Shown: positions 1 to 4,817 of the stretch, piece by piece
How positions within the stretch are numbered: position 1 is the stretch's first letter
Layout of the letters: every line of letters begins with the position of its first letter
The notes under the pieces: model-generated
What the model saw: the letters and a program-made list of their open reading frames with translations, nothing else
The model's database searches: none
Told to the model about the DNA's origin: nothing
Origin: a virus
Length of the DNA: 25,699 nucleotides
Reading direction: 5' to 3' (one strand)
IMG/VR virus record: IMGVR_UViG_3300042515_000121
Coordinates: 1 to 25,699 of that record
Program-made: the position numbers and the translations under genes

Positions 1-60
1 ACTGGAGTCAATCATCGCCTCAATCAAGGCTAACATTATCTGTACTGTCTCTTTAGTCAT
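1..60 (-). CDS. Partial leftward ORF, N-terminal 20 codons only
   Basis: A leftward reading frame starts at the ATG complementary to 58-60 and stays open to the left edge. It gives MTKETVQIMLALIEAMIDSS and then runs out of the window. The start is supported by a near-perfect Shine-Dalgarno: the minus strand reads AGGAGG eight bases before the ATG. The visible part looks like an amphipathic helix. Nothing identifies a function, and the gene may be short or long. It would be the last visible member of the leftward gene group that begins near 2222. Confidence 0.55.
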   Translation of the reverse strand, partial: MTKETVQIMLALIEAMIDSS

Positions 61-118
61 CTTCCTAACCTCCTACAATGCCGTTTAAACGCGTTTTAAG
101 GTACCTACAATCGATTTT

Positions 119-598
119 CTATTCGAAGGTGTTTTCAGACATCACCGGAAACGTCTCAGGCTTTATTTGCCTAAATTGTATAGCCCTTATTTTGTACATG
201 AAACGACTAATCTTTTCTTGTCTAGCCCTGACATAGTCTTTAAGTCTTCCTCCTAATTCTTCTATCTCATCATCAGACCATAGTTTACGTTGTTTTATAA
301 GCTTCGCTTCATAGTAGGACTCTAAGTATTGTAGTCTTTCCATAGCAGTAAACAATTTCCTATCTCCTAATGCTGCGTTGCAATCCATACAGCAGGGCAG
401 TAAAGCACATGGTATACTATGCTTCTTCCTGTAATCATAGTCTAGATTGTCCATAGACGACAAAGGCGGAACATGATCTAATGACGAAGCAGGATCGGCA
501 CAATAAAAACAAAAATATCCTTCATTCAAGAATAGTCTTTTATACTTGTGACCATGTAACTTATTTAGTCTTATCCTTTCCTTTGATTTTGCTGACAT
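119..598 (-). CDS. HNH endonuclease-like protein
   Basis: This 159-residue protein has the elements of a zinc-stabilised HNH (beta-beta-alpha metal) nuclease: CFYC at residues 30-33, the DHVPP core at 41-45 supplying the catalytic histidine H42, and CMDCN at 70-74 with the second cysteine pair and the conserved asparagine. The rest (about 80-159) is charged and helical. I start it at the ATG at 598 rather than the in-frame TTG at 613, because AGGAG lies five bases upstream of the ATG and overlaps the longer version. HNH proteins in phages can be homing or free-standing endonucleases, or packaging partners of terminase. Here the gene lies in the leftward accessory group, away from terminase, so a selfish or host-DNA-directed nuclease is more likely. 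The specificity cannot be read from the sequence. Confidence 0.75.
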   Translation of the reverse strand: MSAKSKERIRLNKLHGHKYKRLFLNEGYFCFYCADPASSLDHVPPLSSMDNLDYDYRKKHSIPCALLPCCMDCNAALGDRKLFTAMERLQYLESYYEAKLIKQRKLWSDDEIEELGGRLKDYVRARQEKISRFMYKIRAIQFRQIKPETFPVMSENTFE

Positions 599-607
599 AG
601 TGGCTCC

Positions 608-630
608 TAGCAACTTGTAAAGTGTTGCTA
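608..630. repeat. 7-bp inverted repeat, possible operator for the HNH gene
   Basis: TAGCAAC at 608-614 and GTTGCTA at 624-630 form perfect 7-bp arms around a 9-base centre. The element overlaps the last base of the proposed -10 box and the predicted start of the HNH transcript. It could be a repressor operator, or a small hairpin at the 5' end of the mRNA. Confidence 0.4.
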
Positions 631-640
631 TTGTACCACA
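630..640 (-). promoter_or_regulatory. Candidate extended -10 promoter for the HNH gene
   Basis: On the minus strand the sequence reads TGTGGTACAAT. This is a TGn extension followed by TACAAT (five of six bases of the consensus), with the same GTGTGG lead-in as the strong rightward promoter at 6771-6782. There is no good -35 hexamer, so activity would rest on the extended -10. The start would fall near 623, giving a leader of about 25 bases before the ATG at 598. Confidence 0.4.
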
Positions 641-657
641 CTAAACTTACATGATAC

Positions 658-858
658 TTACATTAGAGCCTCTTCGATGCCTTGTAGAGCCTCTAATTGC
701 TTTTGCTTTTCTGTGGTTTTCTTCAATGCTTTAGGACTAACCCAGGTATAACTAGGAAAAGGCCATCGAGGATCGCCAGCATAGCGTATACAGACTAAGC
801 CTTCAGTATCAGGACCTTGGACAATCTCACATGGTTGATCATTGAATGTTAAGCTCAT
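658..858 (-). CDS. Hypothetical small phage protein (66 aa)
   Basis: The protein is MSLTFNDQPCEIVQGPDTEG and onward. It has a beta-rich N-terminal half with aromatic residues (WPFPSYTWVSP around 32-42) and a lysine/glutamate-rich helical C-terminus. I do not recognise the family. Translation is well supported: the ATG at 858 has AGGA about eight bases upstream, and it overlaps the stop of the preceding leftward gene (ATGA-type coupling), so the two are probably made together. An early accessory role is only inferred from position. Confidence 0.6.
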   Translation of the reverse strand: MSLTFNDQPCEIVQGPDTEGLVCIRYAGDPRWPFPSYTWVSPKALKKTTEKQKQLEALQGIEEALM

Positions 859-1085
859 TTGGTAATCCTGTATTGTTTCCTAAACTCTATGGTATCAAGA
901 TCGGTAAAGGTTTCCCTATAGTGTTCTGCTAATTCAGAATCAGATAGGTTATTGAACCCACCTTCAGATAAGAATCGAACAATTTCATCATAGACCTCTG
1001 GGAACTTTACAGAGGCAACAGCATAGTCTAATTCTCTCTTAGTACAATCATAGAGTATTTCAGACTTCTTCAGTATGGTTGTCAT
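855..1085 (-). CDS. Hypothetical small phage protein (76 aa)
   Basis: This is a soluble, helical, acidic protein with no membrane segment, beginning MTTILKKSEILYDCTKRELD and containing FPEVYDEIVRFLSEGGF near its middle. The ATG at 1085 is preceded by AGGGG at a good distance. The stop overlaps the next leftward gene by a few bases, and the gap to the gene upstream is only three bases, so it sits inside a compact leftward operon. No motif allows a functional call. Confidence 0.6.
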   Translation of the reverse strand: MTTILKKSEILYDCTKRELDYAVASVKFPEVYDEIVRFLSEGGFNNLSDSELAEHYRETFTDLDTIEFRKQYRITK

Positions 1086-1088
1086 GGT

Positions 1089-1259
1089 CTAATCCCCTGA
1101 TAAGTCAACAATGGGGTTGATAACGTATTCTGTCAATTCTGAAGTCTCAGCATACTCTTCTGCCTTCGCCAGTGTATCAAATCGATCTAGGTGTGTGAGA
1201 CCTGAATACTCAGGGTATCTATAGGTTAACAAGTAACCGACAATCTTATAGTTTTCCAT
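1089..1259 (-). CDS. Hypothetical small phage protein (56 aa)
   Basis: Translation of the minus strand from the ATG at 1259 gives 56 residues beginning MENYKIVGYLLTYRYPEYSG and ending in VDLSGD, with a TAG stop. AAGG lies six bases upstream of the ATG. The gene fills the space between two neighbouring leftward genes with gaps of three and seven bases, which supports it being real despite its size. The central part (about 22-44: THLDRFDTLAKAEEYAE) looks like a small alpha/beta fold. It recalls the many tiny phage proteins whose sequence mentions an argument being passed across a row, but I cannot assign a family. Confidence 0.6.
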   Translation of the reverse strand: MENYKIVGYLLTYRYPEYSGLTHLDRFDTLAKAEEYAETSELTEYVINPIVDLSGD

Positions 1260-1266
1260 GATAGCC

Positions 1267-1476
1267 TTACTTTATAACGGTAGCATCTTCTGGTGGTTTA
1301 ATGTTATCTGGATCTTGAACTACAAATCGATTAGATATCCTGATAGCAGTTGCACAGATGCGTATTGATTCAATAAACTCGTTCATTTCGTAACGATTAG
1401 TAAATGTTCTATACCACCAAACACCCCCAGGACGCTCATAATTTGTCGGAAGAAAAGCAAAAAATACTTGTTTCAT
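1267..1476 (-). CDS. Hypothetical small phage protein (69 aa)
   Basis: The protein begins MKQVFFAFLPTNYERPGGVW, is rich in aromatic residues at its N-terminus, then has a helix (about 29-45) and ends PPEDATVIK. The hydrophobic start is too short and too interrupted to call a signal peptide. AGGGG lies six bases before the ATG at 1476. It is packed within seven to ten bases of its neighbours on both sides, so it is almost certainly co-transcribed with them. Function unknown. Confidence 0.6.
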   Translation of the reverse strand: MKQVFFAFLPTNYERPGGVWWYRTFTNRYEMNEFIESIRICATAIRISNRFVVQDPDNIKPPEDATVIK

Positions 1477-1485
1477 GTTAAACCC

Positions 1486-1572
1486 CTATAGTGATAAGAA
1501 AATCATTGCAGCATACAGTGCACCGAACAATGCACCACCTAGGACTAAGACAACATCATTTGACTTTGACAT
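1486..1572 (-). CDS. Tiny single-span membrane protein (28 aa)
   Basis: The minus strand from the ATG at 1572 encodes 28 residues: a short polar head (MSKSND), then a continuous hydrophobic stretch with small residues (VVLVLGGALFGALYAAMIFL), then SL and a TAG stop. That is one complete transmembrane helix with a GGxxxG-like small-residue face, a pattern that favours helix packing. AAAGGG lies six bases before the ATG. The frame fits exactly between the Gp88-like gene (three-base gap) and the 69-residue gene (ten-base gap). I infer a real small inner-membrane protein. It could modify a host membrane complex, act in superinfection exclusion, or assist lysis; the sequence does not decide. Confidence 0.5.
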   Translation of the reverse strand: MSKSNDVVLVLGGALFGALYAAMIFLSL

Positions 1573-1574
1573 GA

Positions 1575-2222
1575 TTAACCCTTTGCAAGTTTAAGTCTGA
1601 TAACTTTGGACATTTTTTGACCATGGGCAGCATAACCGATAACTGGGATTGATTTGTCCCAGCACTTCCGACAACCTTTACACTTACCGCCTTGTTGATA
1701 CGCTGGGCATACACTGATGCTATCATCATTGTAGGATTCTGCAATAGTGCTGGACCATGGTGCATCGAGTACCTCGCCTATAACAGAATCCGATGACCTA
1801 CGCACCACAACATTCGGCAATGCATCCATTTGTTCTAAGATCGATTGATACTTAGGAAACTTGTGCATTCTAGTCGGTAACCAATGTTTACACCAAGGTG
1901 TACGTTTCATGACCTCGAGCATTTTCTCTGCAAGCTTGATTGTGTACATGTCGCCAGAGTCAAACCAACGGAAGTATCTATCTGAATCTAAGGCTTGTAC
2001 CATGTCATCAACCCAATCATCACGCTGCCAATCTTCCTTGTTGTGTTCTCTTGGTGCTTTAACATTAGGGTATAAGTAGTTGCCAGTGGTTGCATAACAG
2101 CCCTTGCAGGCATCAACTAATTCCCCAGTGTAAACATTGATACTACCTGAGCAAGTATCTAAAGCTTGTAAGCTCCATGAGCGTATGCCATCAAGCTTGC
2201 TAGTGATTGATAATTTGAGCAT
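1575..2222 (-). CDS. Gp88-like cysteine-rich phage protein
   Basis: The 215-residue protein matches the pattern I know from the phage 'gene product 88' family: SLQALDTCSG near 17-26, then ACKGCYATTGNYLYP at 38-52 and REHN at 58-61. It has a cysteine group C24, C39 and C42, and a second group at the C-terminal end, C172, C181, C184 and C187 (CKGCRKCW). RWFDSGD at 85-91 is another conserved-looking block. Seven spaced cysteines suggest bound metal or an iron-sulphur cluster, and the family is sometimes compared with radical-SAM-type folds. The biochemical role is not established. I start it at the ATG at 2222 because AGGAAA lies seven bases upstream; an upstream ATG at 2285 would add 21 residues that overlap the promoter. 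It is the first gene of the leftward unit. Confidence 0.7.
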   Translation of the reverse strand: MLKLSITSKLDGIRSWSLQALDTCSGSINVYTGELVDACKGCYATTGNYLYPNVKAPREHNKEDWQRDDWVDDMVQALDSDRYFRWFDSGDMYTIKLAEKMLEVMKRTPWCKHWLPTRMHKFPKYQSILEQMDALPNVVVRRSSDSVIGEVLDAPWSSTIAESYNDDSISVCPAYQQGGKCKGCRKCWDKSIPVIGYAAHGQKMSKVIRLKLAKG

Positions 2223-2256
2223 GGTTGTTTCCTGGTTTGTTTGTTGCGATGTGTTA

Positions 2257-2285
2257 ATACTAATCAAGTGTTTTTGCATTGTCAA
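2257..2285 (-). promoter_or_regulatory. Candidate leftward sigma-70 promoter
   Basis: On the minus strand a perfect TTGACA (complement of 2280-2285) is followed after 17 bases by TAGTAT (complement of 2257-2262), four of six bases of the -10 consensus. The transcript would start near 2250, giving a 28-base leader that contains the AGGAAA site of the Gp88-like gene. It is the only good candidate for driving the leftward gene group as a whole. Confidence 0.5.
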
Positions 2286-2366
2286 TTGGCTTTGCAGTGT
2301 ATCCGACGAACGGCAGACAATCCATGATAAACGGTAACGTTGTTCGAATACAACAGTTTAGGTTAT

Positions 2367-2382
2367 TGTTTCACGTGGAACA
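2367..2382 (-). promoter_or_regulatory. parS-like centromere site (ParB binding site)
   Basis: The 16 bases TGTTTCACGTGGAACA read TGTTCCACGTGAAACA on the minus strand. That is an exact match to the published bacterial chromosomal parS consensus TGTTNCACGTGAAACA, which ParB binds and uses as a CTP-dependent loading site. A 15-base specified match is not expected by chance in a 25.7-kb window (of order 1 in 20,000 assuming equal base use). No parA or parB gene is visible here, so either the host ParB or a phage ParB encoded elsewhere would be the partner. Confidence 0.7.
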
Positions 2383-2409
2383 TCTGCACAGTCTGCACAG
2401 TCTGCACAG
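2383..2409 (+). repeat. Three tandem 9-bp repeats (TCTGCACAG)
   Basis: TCTGCACAG occurs three times back to back with no mismatch (2383, 2392 and 2401), beginning one base after the parS-like site. The 9-bp period is near one helical turn. Copies recur at 2486-2503, and the core recurs in inverted orientation at 2827-2862. Confidence 0.8.
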
Positions 2410-2485
2410 TCTTAGACAATGATAAGGTGTATCTATGTGGTCAATAAAGTATCCCTATGTGGTGCTCCATCGATACACTCTTGTG

Positions 2486-2503
2486 CCTGCACAGTCTGCA
2501 CAG
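2486..2503 (+). repeat. Two further copies of the 9-bp repeat
   Basis: CCTGCACAG at 2486-2494 and TCTGCACAG at 2495-2503 continue the family found at 2383-2409. They lie just before the first 39-bp iteron. Confidence 0.75.
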
Positions 2504-2508
2504 ACTCA

Positions 2509-2625
2509 ATTGTCATCCTAACGACAATCTATGATTTCATATAATGTATTGTCGTCGTAGTGACAATCTATGACTTTGTATATTGAATTGTCATCCTAGC
2601 GACAATCTCTATTGTATTCTGTATA
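2509..2625 (+). repeat. Three tandem 39-bp iterons with internal inverted repeat
   Basis: Three units start at 2509, 2548 and 2587, exactly 39 bases apart. Each opens with ATTGTC, then eight bases close to RTCSTARY, then GACAAT, so every unit carries perfect 6-bp inverted arms, followed by CT. The second half of the unit is A/T-rich and less conserved (CTATGA in units one and two). Dyad plus fixed spacing points to cooperative binding by a dimeric DNA-binding protein: a replication initiator, partition protein or repressor. It is not a CRISPR, since the intervening parts are also related and short. Confidence 0.8.
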
Positions 2626-2628
2626 CAG
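2619..2628. repeat. 10-bp perfect palindrome CTGTATACAG
   Basis: A perfect palindrome at the tail of the third iteron, followed by another GTATAC half. It could be a repressor site. It is too short in the middle for a LexA box. Confidence 0.3.
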
Positions 2629-2785
2629 TATACGACATAGGGGGAGGGGTCTGTGTTGTAGTGTAAATGTTGTGGTGCTACCTAGCCTTAAAAAAAGCTA
2701 AAATGGAAGTCTCTAAAGACTAAACAGTCTATCTAATAATATCTAATAAAATCAATAGCTTAGTAATAAAGCCTCTGCGGAGCCT

Positions 2786-2850
2786 CTGACACCATGTAAA
2801 TGGAGTCCCGCCATAGCCTCTAAAGACTGTGCAATCTGTGCTGGTGTCAG
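2786..2850. repeat. 9-bp inverted repeat pair flanking 47 bases
   Basis: CTGACACCA at 2786-2794 is exactly complementary to TGGTGTCAG at 2842-2850. The arms could form a long-loop stem or bind two protein dimers that loop DNA just upstream of the rightward promoter. Confidence 0.45.
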
Positions 2851-2866
2851 TACAGTCTGTGCTGGT
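2835..2866 (+). promoter_or_regulatory. Paired 11-bp sites upstream of the rightward promoter
   Basis: TCTGTGCTGGT occurs at 2835-2845 and again at 2856-2866. The copies are 21 bases apart, two helical turns, and the second ends 14 bases before the -35 box. Placement on one face of the helix suggests an activator or repressor site for the 2881 promoter. The CTGTGC core is the reverse complement of the GCACAG core in the 9-bp repeats further left. Confidence 0.5.
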
Positions 2867-2880
2867 TAAAAAGAAACAAC

Positions 2881-2909
2881 TTGACAAAACTTAAAAAATA
2901 TGCTATAAT
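2881..2909 (+). promoter_or_regulatory. Consensus sigma-70 promoter for the terminase-portal operon
   Basis: TTGACA at 2881-2886, a 17-base spacer, and TATAAT at 2904-2909 with a TGC extended -10 directly before it. All twelve hexamer bases match consensus. The start would be near 2916, leaving a leader of about 160 bases before the small terminase gene. Confidence 0.85.
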
Positions 2910-2959
2910 ATACCCTTCTATGTAGAAACGATGAACAGACGATGTACAAACAATAAATA

Positions 2960-3003
2960 AAACTTACTTTATACTTACTACATACTAACTTCATACTGAC
3001 TAC
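2960..3003 (+). repeat. Four 11-bp tandem repeats in the terminase leader
   Basis: Units start at 2960, 2971, 2982 and 2993, each close to AWACTNACTWC and exactly 11 bases long, about one helical turn. They lie about 75 bases before the small terminase start, where packaging (pac or cosB-type) sites bound by the small terminase are found in several phages. Confidence 0.6.
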
Positions 3004-3076
3004 ATTGTAGAGATACATAAAATTATATACACCCTAAAGTCCTGCTTTCAGCAGAGAAACTATATAGAGGGATCTG

Positions 3077-3562
3077 ATGTCAGAAATTAAAATTACTTCT
3101 CCTACTGAGGATTGTTCGCTACCTTCATCGGTCAGCCAGGATGTCTTGGCAGTCAATGAAGAGAAGAAAGTGCCTGCGAAAAAGAAGAGATCTAGAGGTC
3201 GTCCTAAGAAGGAAGAAGTACAGAAGTACATTAAGAGAGAGAAAAGAGGTAGACCACCAGGAGAAGCAGCAAGGATTAAAGAGTTCACTGCTTCGCTGTT
3301 GCTGACACACTCTAATGCGATTATCAGAAAGATAGTACATAAAGCTCTTAATGATGAAGATAAAGATCAAATGGCTGCTTTAAAGCTATGTATTGATAGA
3401 ATGTTACCAGTGTCTTATTTTGAAGACAAAGGTGGTGGTGGAGGGGCTAAAGCAATCACTATAAACATTACTGGTGTTAACGACAAACCAGTTGAGATGA
3501 TTGAACATGATCCTGTAGACGTTGAGACTACACTAATTGATTACGATAAAGAAGAAGAATGA
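3077..3562 (+). CDS. terS: Terminase small subunit
   Basis: This 161-residue protein directly precedes and overlaps the large terminase gene, the usual position for the DNA-recognition subunit of the packaging motor. The N-terminal third is acidic and then strongly basic (EEKKVPAKKKRSRGRPKK). It contains two AT-hook-like cores, RGRPKK at 40-45 and RGRPPG at 57-62, which would bind the minor groove of A/T-rich DNA. Residues about 65-115 form the helical part, with DQMAALKLCIDRMLPVSYFE, a signature I know from phage small terminases (a helix ending in DRMLP). The C-terminus is acidic. AGAGGG lies five bases before the ATG. The likely target is the repeat-rich leader just upstream. Family membership is inferred from context plus motif. 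Confidence 0.8.
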   Translation: MSEIKITSPTEDCSLPSSVSQDVLAVNEEKKVPAKKKRSRGRPKKEEVQKYIKREKRGRPPGEAARIKEFTASLLLTHSNAIIRKIVHKALNDEDKDQMAALKLCIDRMLPVSYFEDKGGGGGAKAITINITGVNDKPVEMIEHDPVDVETTLIDYDKEEE

Positions 3563-4815
3563 GTAATTTGACGGTATCTCTTCTTCCTTGGCAGCAAGAG
3601 GTCTTCAAAGATCCAGCAAGGTTTAAGATCATCGCTGCTGGTAGACGTACAGGTAAATCAAGGTTAGCTGCTTGGACATTGATTATTGAGGCTCTACAGA
3701 CTGAGAAAGGTCATGTCTGGTATGTAGCCCCAACACAGGGACAAGCTAGGGATATTATGTGGTCTACGCTGTTAGAGCTAGGCCATACAGTGATCAAGGG
3801 TAGTCATGTCAATAACATGCAGATTACGTTGATCAACGGTGCAATGATATCGCTAAAGGGTGCTGACAGACCAGAGACTATGCGTGGTGTTAGTTTGAAG
3901 TACTTAGTGATGGATGAGTACGCAGACATGAAGCCACAGGTGTTCGAACAAATCCTTAGACCTGCTTTAGCGGATCAGAAGGGTAGAGCAATGTTCATTG
4001 GAACACCAATGGGTAGGAATCACTTTTATGAATTGTACAAAGTAGGTGATTCAGGTAAAGATAAAGATTACAAGTCTTGGCACTTCACTAGCTTTGATAA
4101 TCCATTGTTAGATCCTTTAGAGATTGAAGCAGCTAGAGGTTCGATGTCTAGCTTTGCTTTTAGACAAGAGTTTATGGCTTCGTTTGAGGCAGCACAGTCG
4201 GAGATCTTCAAAGATGAATGGATTAAGATCAGTGAAGAAGAGCCGGAAGAAGGTAACTACTTTATTGCGGTGGATCTATGTGGTTTCAGTGATTCATCTC
4301 AGACGAATCAAACGAAGAATAAAAAGCTTGATGACACAGCGATAGCTATTGTTAAGATTAATACTAAAGGCTGGTGGGTTGCTGACATTCAACACGGTAG
4401 ATGGGATGTCCGAGAAACAGCAGTGAGGATTCTAAAGGCTGCAAAGGACTACAGAGTTAATGCAGTAGGGATTGAGAAAGGTTCACTGAAGAATGCAGTG
4501 ATGCCTTATATGAATGATTTGATGAGAAGATTAAATTATTATCCTCGCATTGAAGAGCTAACACACGGTAATAAGAAGAAAGCAGATAGGATTGTTTGGT
4601 CATTACAGGGGCGCTTTGAACACGGTAGGATTGTGTTGAATGAAGGTGATTGGAATAATAAGTTTGTAGATCAACTTATGCAGTTCCCTGATCCTAAGAC
4701 ACATGATGACTTAATTGATGCGTTAAGTTACATTGACCAGATTCAAGTAGCGGATTGGAATCAGAATCTGGACCAAGAAGAGTATGAAGTCCTAGACACT
4801 ACGATAGGTTGGTGA
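3559..4815 (+). CDS. terL: Terminase large subunit (packaging ATPase-nuclease)
   Basis: This 418-residue motor powers DNA translocation into the prohead and cuts the concatemer. The ATPase domain shows Walker A AAGRRTGKS at 26-34, Walker B YLVMDE at 115-120 and the coupling motif GTP at 148-150. The RNase H-like nuclease domain shows FIAVDL (D239), a DDT pair at 258-260, GIEKG (E306) and HDDLIDALSY at 382-391 with its metal-binding aspartates. All key residues are present, so the enzyme should be active. At 418 residues it is shorter than T7 gp19. It overlaps terS by four bases (ATGA) and is followed at once by portal, consistent with translation coupling in one operon. Confidence 0.95.
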   Translation: MSNLTVSLLPWQQEVFKDPARFKIIAAGRRTGKSRLAAWTLIIEALQTEKGHVWYVAPTQGQARDIMWSTLLELGHTVIKGSHVNNMQITLINGAMISLKGADRPETMRGVSLKYLVMDEYADMKPQVFEQILRPALADQKGRAMFIGTPMGRNHFYELYKVGDSGKDKDYKSWHFTSFDNPLLDPLEIEAARGSMSSFAFRQEFMASFEAAQSEIFKDEWIKISEEEPEEGNYFIAVDLCGFSDSSQTNQTKNKKLDDTAIAIVKINTKGWWVADIQHGRWDVRETAVRILKAAKDYRVNAVGIEKGSLKNAVMPYMNDLMRRLNYYPRIEELTHGNKKKADRIVWSLQGRFEHGRIVLNEGDWNNKFVDQLMQFPDPKTHDDLIDALSYIDQIQVADWNQNLDQEEYEVLDTTIGW

Positions 4816-4817
4816 CA

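Larger units (their letters stand above)
2223..3076. other. Gene-free divergent control region with multiple repeat families
   Basis: About 850 bases separate the leftward and rightward gene groups, and I find no convincing gene in either direction. In order, the stretch holds the leftward promoter, a parS-like site, three plus two copies of a 9-bp repeat, three 39-bp iterons, a 10-bp palindrome, a long-arm inverted repeat, a pair of 11-bp repeats 21 bases apart, the rightward promoter, and four 11-bp repeats in the leader. This density of ordered repeats is typical of replication origins, partition centromeres or packaging sites. The region could serve more than one of these. Confidence 0.7.

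Noticed and set aside
2509-2625. A short CRISPR-like array
   Set aside because: Only three units, each 39 bases with related filler, no unique spacers of constant length and no cas genes; iterons explain it better.
2619-2628. LexA (SOS) box
   Set aside because: CTGTATACAG has only two bases between the half sites; LexA of the E. coli type needs eight.
2931-2960. A nine-residue leader peptide (ATG at 2931) upstream of terS
   Set aside because: No ribosome site and no attenuator structure; simple chance frame.
3034-3370. Leftward frames opposite terS
   Set aside because: Shadows of the lysine-rich terS coding sequence; no ribosome site.
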